Notes under the pieces: generated by a model
Told to the model about the DNA's origin: nothing
What the model saw: the letters and a program-made list of their open reading frames with translations, nothing else
The model's database searches: none
Shown: piece after piece, positions 34,209 through 43,649 of the stretch
Layout: each line of letters opens with the position of its first letter
Position numbering within the stretch: the first letter of the stretch is position 1
DNA from: Paracoccus sediminilitoris
Lineage (GTDB): Bacteria; Pseudomonadota; Alphaproteobacteria; Rhodobacterales; Rhodobacteraceae
NCBI RefSeq assembly: GCF_003259195.1
Contig: NZ_QJPK01000002.1
Span: 186,001 to 250,000, forward strand
DNA: 64,000 bases
Direction: 5' to 3'
Translations under genes and position numbers: made by a program

Positions 34209-35647
34209 TGAAGGTTCTGTCGGTTGCTTCGGAATGCGCGCCGCTGGTCAAGACCGGCGGGCTGGCCGATGTCGTGGGGGCCCTGCCTGCCGCCCTGGCC
34301 CAGCAGGGGGTGCAGATGCGCACCCTGCTGCCGGGCTATCCGGCGGTCATGGCGGCCGTGACGCAAGGCCAGAACGATCCCGAGGCGGTTCTTGATTTCG
34401 ACGATCTTTTCGGCGGGCCCGCCAGGGTTCTTGCCGCTACTGTCGCGGGGCTGGACCTGCTGGTGATCGACGCGCCGCATCTCTATGCGCGGCCGGGCAA
34501 CCCCTATCTGGGGCCGGACGGGCGCGACTGGCCCGACAACCCGGAACGCTTTGCGGCGCTGTCCTGGGTCGGGGCCCATATCGCCGCGCATGGGGCAAGG
34601 GATTGGCACCCGGCGGTGCTGCACGGCCATGACTGGCAGGCGGGCCTTGCCATGGAATACCTGCGCCGGATGGATGCGGGCCATGTCCGCACCGTCCTGA
34701 CCATCCACAACATCGCCTTCACCGGTCCCGCCGATCCGGGCCGGTTGGATGCCCTGCGGCTGGACCCCGGTCGCTTTCACAGCGAGGGCTACGAATTCTG
34801 GGGCATGATCTCGGCGTTGAAAGCGGGATTGATGGGGGCGGATGCGCTGACCACCGTATCCCCCAGCTATGCCGAGGAGCTGATGACCCCGGAATTCGGC
34901 ATGGGCCTGGAGGGCGTGATGCGCCACCGCTGCGCATCGCTGCACGGCATCCTGAACGGCATCGACGAGGACGCCTGGAACCCCGCTACCGATCCGGCCA
35001 TCGCGGGCTATGCCAAGCCGGCAGGAAAGGCCGCCGCCAAGACGGCGCTGCAGGCAGAGATGGGCCTGCCCCAAGCCGATGGTCCGCTATGCGTGATCGT
35101 GTCGCGCATGACCCATCAGAAGGGGCTGGACCTGGTTCTGGAAACCCTGCCGACGCTGTTGGAACGGGGCGGTCAGCTGGCCCTGCTGGGGTCGGGCGAT
35201 CCCGACCTGGAACGGGCTTTCCGCGCGGCGGCCGACGCCAATCCGAATGTCGCGGTGCGCATTGGCTATGACGAGGGGTTCTCTCATCGGCTGATCGCGG
35301 GGGGCGACGCGATCCTTGTGCCCTCGCGGTTCGAGCCTTGCGGCCTGACCCAGCTTTACGGGTTGCGTTATGGGACAGTGCCCGTCGTGGCGCTGACGGG
35401 CGGGTTGGCCGATACGGTCATCAACGCATCACCCGCGGCGCTGGCGCGCAAGGTGGCGACCGGCATCCAATTCTCGCCTGTCACGGCGGGGGCACTGCGC
35501 AATGCGCTTGTGCGGCTGGACGCCCTTTACAAGGACAGGAAAACATGGTCCCGCCTGCAGGTGAACGCGATGGCGCAGCCGGTGGGTTGGGCGCTGTCGG
35601 CCAAGGCCTATGCCGAACTTTACGCCGGACTGACCGCAAGCAGATGA
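34208..35647 (+). CDS. glgA: Glycogen synthase (ADP-glucose), GlgA
   Basis: 479 residues, GT5. It extends alpha-1,4-glucan from ADP-glucose. The N-terminal KVLSVASECAPLVKTGGLADVVGALP includes the KTGGL ADP-glucose-binding motif; LHGHDWQAGLAMEYL, TIHNIAFTG, ILNGIDEDAWNP, VSRMTHQKGLDLVL and PSRFEPCGLTQLYGLRYGTVPVV are the expected blocks. The start overlaps the glgC stop by one base and the stop overlaps the glgX start (ATGA), implying coupled translation. Confidence 0.96.
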   Translation: MKVLSVASECAPLVKTGGLADVVGALPAALAQQGVQMRTLLPGYPAVMAAVTQGQNDPEAVLDFDDLFGGPARVLAATVAGLDLLVIDAPHLYARPGNPYLGPDGRDWPDNPERFAALSWVGAHIAAHGARDWHPAVLHGHDWQAGLAMEYLRRMDAGHVRTVLTIHNIAFTGPADPGRLDALRLDPGRFHSEGYEFWGMISALKAGLMGADALTTVSPSYAEELMTPEFGMGLEGVMRHRCASLHGILNGIDEDAWNPATDPAIAGYAKPAGKAAAKTALQAEMGLPQADGPLCVIVSRMTHQKGLDLVLETLPTLLERGGQLALLGSGDPDLERAFRAAADANPNVAVRIGYDEGFSHRLIAGGDAILVPSRFEPCGLTQLYGLRYGTVPVVALTGGLADTVINASPAALARKVATGIQFSPVTAGALRNALVRLDALYKDRKTWSRLQVNAMAQPVGWALSAKAYAELYAGLTASR

Positions 35648-37731
35648 ACGACCATGATGCGATGACCGCCGGGCACCCCGCGCCTCTGGGGGCGACCTTT
35701 GACGGTGCCGGTGTCAATTTTGCCCTCTTTTCCAGGCATGCCGACCGTGTGGTGCTGTGCCTGTTCGACGACAAGAACCGCGAGACGCGCATCGACCTGC
35801 CCGAACGCGACGGCCATGTCTGGCACGGCCATATCGCGGGACTGCGCCCCGGACAGCGATACGGATACCGCGTTCATGGCCCCTACAAGCCGCAAGAGGG
35901 GCACCGCTTCAACCCCAACAAGCTGCTGATCGACCCCTATGCCAAGCGGCTGTCGGGTCGGCTGGCCCCCCATGACGCGGTCTTCGGATATCGGGCGGGT
36001 CACGCCGATGCCGATCTGTCCTATGACCGCCGCGACAGCGCCAGCCATGTGCCGCGCAGCGTGGTGGTGGACCCCGCCTTCACCTGGGGCGACGACAGCC
36101 CCCTGCGCCGCCCCATGACCGACACCGTCCTTTACGAGGCGCATGTGAAGGGCCTGACCGCCGGGCGGCCGGGTATTCCGGGGCGCGGCGGCTATCTGGC
36201 GATGGCGTCGGACCCGATGCTGGACCACCTGACAAAGCTGGGCGTCACCGCGATCGAGCTGTTGCCGGTCCAGGCCTTTGCCGATGACCGCTTTCTGGTG
36301 GACAAGGGGCTGACGAATTACTGGGGCTACATGACCTATGGGTTTTTCGCGCCCGAGCCGCGATACATGCGCGACGGCGATATCGCGGAATTCCAGCAGA
36401 TGGTCGCGCGGTTCCACAAGGCCGGGATCGAGGTGATCCTGGACGTCGTCTATAACCACACCGCCGAAGGCAATGAACTGGGCCCCACCCTGTCCTTCCG
36501 GGGTCTGGACAATGCCTCCTACTATCGCCTGGCCGAGGATAGGCGGTTCTATGTGAATGAGGCCGGGACGGGCAACGTGCTGGACATGGACAGTCCCTTC
36601 ACGCTGCGGCTGGTCATGGACAGCCTGCGCTATTGGGTCGAGGTGATGCATGTCGACGGTTTCCGTTTCGACCTGTGCAGTGTCCTGGGGCGCACGCGCG
36701 GCGTCTTCGACAGGGACGGGCCGTTCTTTCGCGCCATTCGCCAGGACCCGGTCCTGAACCGCGTCAAGCTGATCGCCGAGCCGTGGGATATCGGCGAGGG
36801 CGGCTATCAGCTGGGGGCCTATCCCGCGCCTTTCGCGGAATGGAACGACCGGTATCGCGACCAGCTGCGCGGCTTTTGGCGCGGCGATCCGGGCCTGATC
36901 GGCAAGCTGGCCAAGCGCGTCGCGGGATCGGCGGCGCGGTTCGACCATGACGGGCGGGCGGCGACCAGTTCGGTGAATTTCGTTTCGGCCCATGACGGGT
37001 TCACGCTGATGGACACGGTCAGCTATGCTGAAAAGCACAATGAGGCCAATGGCGAGGACAACCGCGACGGCCACAATCACAACCTGTCCGACAACATGGG
37101 CATCGAGGGGCCGACCGACGATCCCGGCATCATCGCCCGGCGCGACCGGCGGCGGCGCAACCTGATCGCCTCGCTGATGCTGTCGCAGGGCACGCCCATG
37201 CTGCTGGCGGGGGATGAGATGGGCAATTCCCAAGGTGGCAACAACAATGCCTATTGCCAAGACAATGCCATCGGTTGGGTCGATTGGGACAATGCCGATC
37301 CCGATTTTCTGGCCTTCTGCCGGCGCGCGATCGCCTTTCGCAAGGCCCATCCGATCCTGCGGCAGAAGCGTTTCCTGCACAGCCAGTCCCGCGAACAGGA
37401 CGGCCTGCCGGACCTGTTCTGGCGCCGCGCCGACGGCGGCCCGATGCGCCCCGAGGATTGGAACGACCCCGAGCTGCGCCTGCTGGCGGCCGAGATGCGC
37501 ATGGCATCCGGCACGCCCGCCTATGCCGCGCTGCCGGGGGCGATCTTCGTCGTCTATAACAACGGTAAGGATCAGATGGTCACGGTTCCCGACGCCCCCA
37601 AGGGCAGCCACTGGCGGCGCAGGCTGGACAGCGCCCGCGACGATGCGACGGATATCGCCGCAGAGGATCGCGAAAGCATTGCCGGGGAAAGCGTCGTGGC
37701 CTTCGTGCTGTGCGAAGGATCGCGCCCATGA
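35644..37731 (+). CDS. glgX: Glycogen debranching enzyme, GlgX
   Basis: 695 residues, isoamylase-type GH13 with an N-terminal CBM48 region (PLGATFDGAGVNFALFSRHADRVVLCLFDD in pieces, GQRYGYRVHGPY, FNPNKLLIDPYAK). Catalytic motifs are VDGFRFDLCSVLG (Asp, ~residue 341), LIAEPWDIGEGGYQ (Glu, ~378) and VSAHDGFTL (Asp, ~448). It removes short alpha-1,6 branches left after phosphorylase action. The ATG at 35644 overlaps the glgA stop and the stop overlaps the amylosucrase start (ATGA). Confidence 0.95.
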   Translation: MNDHDAMTAGHPAPLGATFDGAGVNFALFSRHADRVVLCLFDDKNRETRIDLPERDGHVWHGHIAGLRPGQRYGYRVHGPYKPQEGHRFNPNKLLIDPYAKRLSGRLAPHDAVFGYRAGHADADLSYDRRDSASHVPRSVVVDPAFTWGDDSPLRRPMTDTVLYEAHVKGLTAGRPGIPGRGGYLAMASDPMLDHLTKLGVTAIELLPVQAFADDRFLVDKGLTNYWGYMTYGFFAPEPRYMRDGDIAEFQQMVARFHKAGIEVILDVVYNHTAEGNELGPTLSFRGLDNASYYRLAEDRRFYVNEAGTGNVLDMDSPFTLRLVMDSLRYWVEVMHVDGFRFDLCSVLGRTRGVFDRDGPFFRAIRQDPVLNRVKLIAEPWDIGEGGYQLGAYPAPFAEWNDRYRDQLRGFWRGDPGLIGKLAKRVAGSAARFDHDGRAATSSVNFVSAHDGFTLMDTVSYAEKHNEANGEDNRDGHNHNLSDNMGIEGPTDDPGIIARRDRRRRNLIASLMLSQGTPMLLAGDEMGNSQGGNNNAYCQDNAIGWVDWDNADPDFLAFCRRAIAFRKAHPILRQKRFLHSQSREQDGLPDLFWRRADGGPMRPEDWNDPELRLLAAEMRMASGTPAYAALPGAIFVVYNNGKDQMVTVPDAPKGSHWRRRLDSARDDATDIAAEDRESIAGESVVAFVLCEGSRP

Positions 37732-39599
37732 GCGCCGCGACCATCTTCGACATGCGCTTGTCGCGCAGCGCGGCCGACCTGTGGCCGATGCTGGAACGGC
37801 TTTACGGCGAACGCGCCGATTACGACGATTTCTGCGACCAGCTGCTGCAGACCCTGCGCGAGGGATGGGCCGCGCGTCCCGCCGACCTCAAGCGGCTGGA
37901 TCTGGCGCGCGACCTGGAGCCTGACTGGTTCCAGCGCCCGCAGATGGTCGGCTATGTCTTTTATGTCGATCGTTTCGCGGGGAACCTGTCGGGCGTGCAC
38001 GACCGGCTGGATTACCTGCGCGACCTTGGCGTGACCTATGTCCACCTGATGCCCTGCCTCAAGCCGCGCCCCGGTGACAGCGACGGCGGCTATTCGGTGA
38101 TGGACTATCGGCAGGTGAACCCGGCCTATGGGCGGATGGCCGATCTGACGCGGCTGGCTGGGGCGCTGCGGGCGCGGGGCATGTCGCTTTGCGTGGATCT
38201 GGTGCTGAACCACACGGCCAAGGAACATGAATGGGCGCAGGCGGCGGTGGCCGACGATCCGGATTGTCAGGACATGTATCTGATGTTCGACGACCAGACC
38301 CTGCCCAACGCCTATGAGCAAAGCCTGATCGAGATCTTTCCCGACACGGCGCCGGGCAGCTTTACCCATTACCCGGACCTGGACAAATGGGTCTGGACGA
38401 CCTTCAACGAACACCAATGGGATCTGAACTGGGCCAATCCGCGCGTCTTTCTGGAAATCGTGCGGATCATGCTGAACCTGGCCAACAAGGGCGTCGATGT
38501 GCTGCGGCTGGACGCGGTGGCCTTCATGTGGAAACGCATGGGCACCACCTGCCAGGGTGAGCCCGAGGTGCATCTGCTGCTGCGCGCGCTGCGCGCCTGC
38601 ACGCGCATCGCCGCGAATGCCGTCCTGCACCTGGAGGAGGCCATCGTCGGTCCCGCCGACATGCTGACCTATTTCGGGCGGGGCGAACATGACGGCAAGG
38701 AAGGCAACCTGGCCTATCACAACAGCCTGATGGTCCAGTTCTGGAGCGCCTTGGCCACCCGCGACACGCGGCTGATGACCCATGTGCTGGCCACCCATTT
38801 CCCGCCCGTGCTGACCAATGCCACCTATGCCACCTATATCCGCTGTCACGACGATATCGGATGGGCCATCACCGACGAGGATGCGGCGGCACTGGGGATC
38901 TCGGGCGCGGCGCACCGGGCCTTTCTGTCGGATTTCTATGATGGCGGCTTTCCGGGCAGTTTCGCGAACGGGACGCTGTTCCAAGTCAATCCGGAAACGG
39001 GCGACAAGCGGATCTCGGGTAGCTTCGCATCCATGGCGGGGCTGGAGGGCGCGCTGGCGCGGGGCGACGAACAGGGCATCGACCTGGCAGTGCAGCGCAT
39101 CCTGATGGGCCACGCTTTGATTGCGTCCTTTGGCGGGGTGCCGCTGATCTATATGGGCGACGAACTGGGTCTGCTGAACGATCACGGCTATCGCGACGTG
39201 CCCGAACATGCCCATGACAGCCGCTGGATCCACCGACCGGCGATGGATTGGGACGGTGCGGCGCAGGCGGTCGCAGATGCAGGCTCGACCCAAGGGCGCA
39301 TCCTGCATGGCACGCGGATGATCATGGCGCGGCGCCGATCCTGCGACCGCCTGCATGGCGGGCATCCCACCCAGGTTCTGGATGGCGCAAATGCCGCAGT
39401 TTTTGCCTTTGCGCGCCGCGCGCCGCAGGGAAGTGTTGTTTGTCTTTTCAACTTCACCGAAAACTGGCAACAGGTCGATGGAAATTGGCTGCGCTTTCAA
39501 GGCGTGACCGACATGCGAGACATCTTGTCGGACGCAACGGTGTCCTTGCATGACGACATGCTGATTCTGCCCCCCTATGGCCGTGTCTGGCTGTCCTGA
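37728..39599 (+). CDS. Amylosucrase
   Basis: 623 residues, closely matching Neisseria polysaccharea amylosucrase. Key blocks are YVFYVDRFAGNLSGVHDRLDYL (in pieces), LKPRPGDSDGGYSVMDYRQVNPA, DLVLNHTAKEHEWAQ, WVWTTFNEHQWDLNW, VLRLDAVAFMWK (nucleophile Asp, ~residue 261), HLEEAIVGP (acid Glu, ~302) and RCHDDIGW (Asp, ~373). The enzyme uses sucrose to elongate alpha-1,4-glucan and releases fructose. No signal peptide is present, so intracellular sucrose would feed glycogen directly, bypassing GlgC. Overlapping glgX by ATGA, it is an integral part of the operon. Sucrose hydrolase or isomerase side activity is possible. Confidence 0.9.
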   Translation: MSAATIFDMRLSRSAADLWPMLERLYGERADYDDFCDQLLQTLREGWAARPADLKRLDLARDLEPDWFQRPQMVGYVFYVDRFAGNLSGVHDRLDYLRDLGVTYVHLMPCLKPRPGDSDGGYSVMDYRQVNPAYGRMADLTRLAGALRARGMSLCVDLVLNHTAKEHEWAQAAVADDPDCQDMYLMFDDQTLPNAYEQSLIEIFPDTAPGSFTHYPDLDKWVWTTFNEHQWDLNWANPRVFLEIVRIMLNLANKGVDVLRLDAVAFMWKRMGTTCQGEPEVHLLLRALRACTRIAANAVLHLEEAIVGPADMLTYFGRGEHDGKEGNLAYHNSLMVQFWSALATRDTRLMTHVLATHFPPVLTNATYATYIRCHDDIGWAITDEDAAALGISGAAHRAFLSDFYDGGFPGSFANGTLFQVNPETGDKRISGSFASMAGLEGALARGDEQGIDLAVQRILMGHALIASFGGVPLIYMGDELGLLNDHGYRDVPEHAHDSRWIHRPAMDWDGAAQAVADAGSTQGRILHGTRMIMARRRSCDRLHGGHPTQVLDGANAAVFAFARRAPQGSVVCLFNFTENWQQVDGNWLRFQGVTDMRDILSDATVSLHDDMLILPPYGRVWLS

Positions 39600-39619
39600 A
39601 CAAGTGTAAGAGGCCCAAC

Positions 39620-42010
39620 ATGACCCATGCCTTGACCGCGCAAGACCTGCGTGACCAGATCCTTCACCACCTGACCCACACCCAGGGTCGGGGGCCGGAA
39701 TTCGCAACCGTTTTCGATTGGCGGATGGCGGTCAGCTATACCGTGCGCGACCAGATGGTGGGGCCTTGGGTCAATGCCATCCGCGCCGCCCGCGACCAGG
39801 GCGCCAAGCGGGTCTATTACCTGTCGATGGAATTCCTGATCGGCCGCATCCTGGGCGATGCGATCATCAACCTGGGTCTGGAACCCGCCATCGGCGAGGC
39901 GCTGGCGCTGCTGGGGCAGGATGAAAGCACGATTCTGGACGATGAACCGGATGCGGCTTTGGGCAATGGCGGGCTGGGGCGTCTGGCAGCCTGTTTCATG
40001 GAATCGCTCTCATCGCTGAACTGCCCGGCCTTCGGTTACGGCATCCGTTACGAACACGGGCTGTTCCGCCAGCGTTTCGAAGGCGGCCAGCAGGTCGAAA
40101 CCCCCGAGGACTGGCTGAATCAGCCGCACCCCTGGGAATTCGTCCGCATCGATTACAGCTATGAGATCGGCTTTAAGGGCCATGTCGACCAGATCGACAG
40201 CCGCGCCGTCTGGCGCCCCGCCGAAAGCGTGCTGGCGCGCGCCTATGACACGCCGGTCATCGGCTGGGGCGGCGATTGGGCCAACAGCCTGCGCCTGTGG
40301 GGGGCGCATCCCACGACGCTGCTGGATCTGCACCGCTTCAACGCGGGCGACCACACAGCCGCAGCCGAACCCGAGGCCCTGGCCCGGACCCTGTCGCGCG
40401 TCCTCTATCCCGACGACACGACCGAGGCGGGCAAGGAGCTGCGCCTGAAGCAGGAATATTTCCTGACCTCGGCGGCGTTACAGGACATCCTGCGCCGCTT
40501 TTTGTCCGAACACGGCGATCTGGACCTGCTGCCCGAAAAGGTCGCGATCCAGCTGAACGACACCCACCCCGCCATCGCGGGGCCAGAACTGATCCGCCTG
40601 CTGATGGATGAACACGGACTGCCCTTCGACCGGGCCATGGTGCTGGCGCAGAAGACGCTGAACTATACCAACCACACCCTGCTGCCCGAAGCGCTGGAAC
40701 GGTGGTCGACATGGCTGATGGGCCGCGTGTTGCCGCGCCATATGCAGATCATCCAGATGATCGATGACGAACACCGCCGCGCCACGGGCCGGCCGAACCA
40801 TGTCGGCATCGTGCATGGCGATCAGGTCCATATGGGCGAGCTGGCCTTCATCATGGCGGGCCGGGTAAACGGCGTCTCGGCGCTGCACACGGATCTGGTC
40901 AAGGACACCGTCTTTGCCGATCTGCACCGGCTGCATCCCGACCGGATCGTGAACCAGACGAACGGCGTCACTCCGCGCCGCTGGCTGCGGATGGCCAATC
41001 CCGCCCTGACGCGGCTTCTGGACGATACCATCGGCACGGGCTGGACGCGCGATCTGGACCAGCTGAAGGGGCTGGAACCTTATGCCCAGGATGCCGAGTT
41101 CCGCGACCGTCTGCGCGCGGCCAAGCGCGACAACAAGGTCCTGCTGTCGAACGGTCTGCTGGCGGGTCTGGGCATCAAGGCTGATCCCGAAGCGATCTTC
41201 GACGTGCAGATCAAGCGCATCCACGAATACAAGCGCCAGCTGCTGAACATCCTGGAAGCCATCGCGCTCTGGAGCCGCATCCACGACGACCCCAACGGCG
41301 ACTGGACCCCGCGCGTCAAGATCTTTGGCGGCAAGGCCGCGCCGGGATACTGGCTGGCGAAATCGGTGATCCACCTGATCAACGACGTGGCCGAAACGAT
41401 CAACAGCGACCCGGTCACGTCGAAATATCTGCAGATCGCCTATCCCCCGAATTATAACGTCTCGATGGCCGAGGATCTGATCCCCGCCGCCGATCTGTCC
41501 GAACAGATCAGCACGGCGGGGAAAGAGGCGTCGGGTACCGGCAACATGAAGTTCACGATGAACGGCGCGCTGACCATCGGCACGCTGGACGGCGCCAACG
41601 TGGAAATCCGCGACCATGTCGGTCCCGAGAACTTCTTCCTGTTCGGCATGACCGCCGATCAGGCGGCGGCGGAAAAATCGCGCCCCGGTCATGCCCGCGC
41701 CGCGATCGAGCGCAGCGAGGACATGAAGATCGCTCTGCAGCTGATCGCCGAAGGCCGCTTTGGCCGGGCCGAGACCTATTACGGGTTGCTGGACCGGACC
41801 TGGAACGACGATCCCTTCCTAGTGGCATCGGATTTCGACGCCTATTACGCGGCGCAGCGCCAGGTCGATGCCGCCTATGCCGATCAGGACGACTGGCACC
41901 GGATGGCGGCGCTGAACATCGCGCGGTCGGGGTTCTTTTCGTCGGACCGCACGATCCGCGGCTATATGCAGGATATCTGGGACGTCCGGCCGGTCACGCT
42001 GCCCAGTTAA
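39620..42010 (+). CDS. glgP: Glycogen phosphorylase, GlgP
   Basis: 796 residues, GT35. It releases glucose-1-phosphate from alpha-1,4-glucan ends. RVYYLSMEFLIGRIL, NGGLGRLAACFMESL, YGIRYEHGLFRQ, NDTHPAIAGPELIRLLMDE, NQTNGVTPRRWL, YKRQLLNIL and the PLP-lysine motif EASGTGNMKFTMNGALTIGTLDGANVEI (in pieces; Lys near residue 642) are all present. Last gene of the glg operon, 20 bases after the amylosucrase gene. Its stop overlaps the stop of the convergent osmolyte permease in a shared TTAA. Confidence 0.96.
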   Translation: MTHALTAQDLRDQILHHLTHTQGRGPEFATVFDWRMAVSYTVRDQMVGPWVNAIRAARDQGAKRVYYLSMEFLIGRILGDAIINLGLEPAIGEALALLGQDESTILDDEPDAALGNGGLGRLAACFMESLSSLNCPAFGYGIRYEHGLFRQRFEGGQQVETPEDWLNQPHPWEFVRIDYSYEIGFKGHVDQIDSRAVWRPAESVLARAYDTPVIGWGGDWANSLRLWGAHPTTLLDLHRFNAGDHTAAAEPEALARTLSRVLYPDDTTEAGKELRLKQEYFLTSAALQDILRRFLSEHGDLDLLPEKVAIQLNDTHPAIAGPELIRLLMDEHGLPFDRAMVLAQKTLNYTNHTLLPEALERWSTWLMGRVLPRHMQIIQMIDDEHRRATGRPNHVGIVHGDQVHMGELAFIMAGRVNGVSALHTDLVKDTVFADLHRLHPDRIVNQTNGVTPRRWLRMANPALTRLLDDTIGTGWTRDLDQLKGLEPYAQDAEFRDRLRAAKRDNKVLLSNGLLAGLGIKADPEAIFDVQIKRIHEYKRQLLNILEAIALWSRIHDDPNGDWTPRVKIFGGKAAPGYWLAKSVIHLINDVAETINSDPVTSKYLQIAYPPNYNVSMAEDLIPAADLSEQISTAGKEASGTGNMKFTMNGALTIGTLDGANVEIRDHVGPENFFLFGMTADQAAAEKSRPGHARAAIERSEDMKIALQLIAEGRFGRAETYYGLLDRTWNDDPFLVASDFDAYYAAQRQVDAAYADQDDWHRMAALNIARSGFFSSDRTIRGYMQDIWDVRPVTLPS

Positions 42011-42735
42011 CCGGTGCGGCGCGCCGCAAGGCGCGCCAGCGCCTGAAAGCCCTCGTGGATCATCACGGCGATGATGCCCACGACCATGCCGCCCTGCAGA
42101 ACGAAGGCGGTGTTCGAGGACAGAAGACCCGCGATGATCACCTCGCCCAGGGTGCGGGCGGCGACGGTCGAGCCGATCGTCCCCGTCCCAAGCGAGATCA
42201 CCGCCGTCAGCCGCATCCCCGTCAGGATCACCGGCAGCGCCAGGGGCAGGTCCACCTGCCACAGGCGTTGGGCGGGGGTCAGGCCCATGCCACGCGCCGC
42301 CTCGCGGATGCGGGCGGGCTGATTGGTCAGGCCCGCCAACGTGTTTTCAAAGACCGGCAGAAGGCCATAGAGGAACAGCGCCACCAGCGTCGGCCCCGCC
42401 CCGAAGCCCATCACCGGCACCGCCAGCGCCAGCACCGCCACCGGCGGAAAAGTCTGCCCGACCGAAGTGATGGTCCGCGCCAGCGGCAGGAATTCGCGCC
42501 CGGAGGGCCGCGTCACCAGGATCGCCAGCACCAGCGCCACCAGGGTCGAGGCCGTGACCGCCATCGCCACCAGCGCCAGATGCGACAGGGTCAGCGACCA
42601 GAGCGGCGTCTGGGTATAGATGGCGGGCGCGCCGTTCCGGGTCATCGGGGAGAAGAGCCAGGCAAAGCTGTCGGGGCTGGCCAGAAAGGCGATCAGGAAC
42701 AGCCCCGCCGCTGTCATCAGGATGCGTCCGATCAC
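42007..42735 (-). CDS. YehW/OpuCD-type osmolyte ABC transporter permease
   Basis: 242 residues with five to six membrane segments. The late block TGMRLTAVISLGTGTIGSTVAARTLGEVIIAGL contains the ABC-interacting loop, and GMGLTPAQRLWQVDLPLALPVILTGMR (in pieces) is the EAA-type cytoplasmic loop. I chose the GTG at 42735, which overlaps the ATPase stop as GTGA and gives VIGRILMTAAG; a longer reading frame lies inside the ATPase gene. The family imports glycine betaine/choline-type solutes. Its 3' end overlaps glgP. Confidence 0.88.
   Translation of the reverse strand: MIGRILMTAAGLFLIAFLASPDSFAWLFSPMTRNGAPAIYTQTPLWSLTLSHLALVAMAVTASTLVALVLAILVTRPSGREFLPLARTITSVGQTFPPVAVLALAVPVMGFGAGPTLVALFLYGLLPVFENTLAGLTNQPARIREAARGMGLTPAQRLWQVDLPLALPVILTGMRLTAVISLGTGTIGSTVAARTLGEVIIAGLLSSNTAFVLQGGMVVGIIAVMIHEGFQALARLAARRTG
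42018..42037 (+). terminator. GCAA-loop hairpin just after glgP
   Basis: GGCGCGCC (42018-42025), loop GCAA, GGCGCGCC (42030-42037), 8 bases after the glgP stop and inside the last codons of the convergent permease gene. Very GC-rich with a stable tetraloop but no T-tract; a factor-dependent or partial terminator for glgP is the likely role. Confidence 0.45.
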
Positions 42736-43649
42736 GGGGCGGCCCTTTGGCGCAAGGCGGCCAGGGTGACCACGCCGCCGCCTTCGACGGGCAGGGCGTC
42801 GCGCCCGCTCCACAGGCATTCGGCCAAGGCGTCGCGCAGCGTCGCCTCGCGCGGGATGGGGGCGCCGATGGCGTGACCCTCGGTGGCGATCTGGAAGGCG
42901 GGGGTCAGCGACAGCAGGTGGAAAGGGCGCATGTCGGGACCGATCAGCGCCTCGACGAAGGGGGTGGCGGGGGCGCGCAGGATGTCGGCGGGGGGCGCGT
43001 ATTGCACTAGCTTGCCTCGGTCCATGACGGCGATGCGGTCGCCCAGCAGAATCGCCTCGGCCATGTCATGGGTGACAAGGACCAGCGTTGTCCCCAGCTG
43101 GCGCTGGATCTGGCGCAGATCGGCCTGGGCCTTGGCGCGGATCACCGGGTCCAGCGCGCCGAAGGGTTCGTCCATCAACAGCAGATCGGGCTTGGCGGCC
43201 AAGGCGCGGGCCACGCCGATGCGCTGTTGCTGGCCGCCCGACAGTTCATGCGGCATGCGGTCGCGAAAGGCGTCGGGGTCCAGCTGGAACAGGGTCAGCA
43301 ATTCATCGACCCGGGCGCGGATGTCGTCCGCGGACCAGCGCAGCAGGCGCGGAACGGTGGCGATGTTCTGGCCCACGGTGCGGTGCGGGAACAGCCCGTG
43401 CCCCTGGATGGCGTAACCGATGCGGCGGCGCAGCAGGTGCGGGGCTATGGCGGCCGTATCCTGACCATCGATCAGCACCTGCCCCGAACTGGGCGTGACC
43501 AGCCGGTTGATCATCCGCAGCAATGTCGTCTTGCCCGACCCCGAGGTGCCGACCAGCGCCGCGATCTGGCCCCGCTCGACGGTCAGGCTGACATCGTCGA
43601 CCACGGGCTTGCCGTCATAGAGCTTGGTCAGGTGGCTGATCTGGATCAT
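42732..43649 (-). CDS. YehX/OpuCA-type osmolyte ABC transporter ATPase
   Basis: 305 residues. Walker A is GTSGSGKTTLLRM, the Q-loop is AIQGHGLFPHRTV, the signature is LSGGQQQRIGVARALA and Walker B is LLLMDEPFGALDP, followed by VLVTHDMAEA. The C-terminal ~65 residues form a short regulatory extension, shorter than the paired CBS domains of OpuA-type ATPases. The gene is coupled to both permease genes by 4-base overlaps and energises the same transporter. Confidence 0.92.
   Translation of the reverse strand: MIQISHLTKLYDGKPVVDDVSLTVERGQIAALVGTSGSGKTTLLRMINRLVTPSSGQVLIDGQDTAAIAPHLLRRRIGYAIQGHGLFPHRTVGQNIATVPRLLRWSADDIRARVDELLTLFQLDPDAFRDRMPHELSGGQQQRIGVARALAAKPDLLLMDEPFGALDPVIRAKAQADLRQIQRQLGTTLVLVTHDMAEAILLGDRIAVMDRGKLVQYAPPADILRAPATPFVEALIGPDMRPFHLLSLTPAFQIATEGHAIGAPIPREATLRDALAECLWSGRDALPVEGGGVVTLAALRQRAAP

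Noticed and set aside
42018..42037. Paired GGCGCGCC octamers as a site-specific recombination or restriction signature
   Set aside because: The spacing of four bases and location right after the glgP stop fit an RNA hairpin better; no other copies seen nearby.
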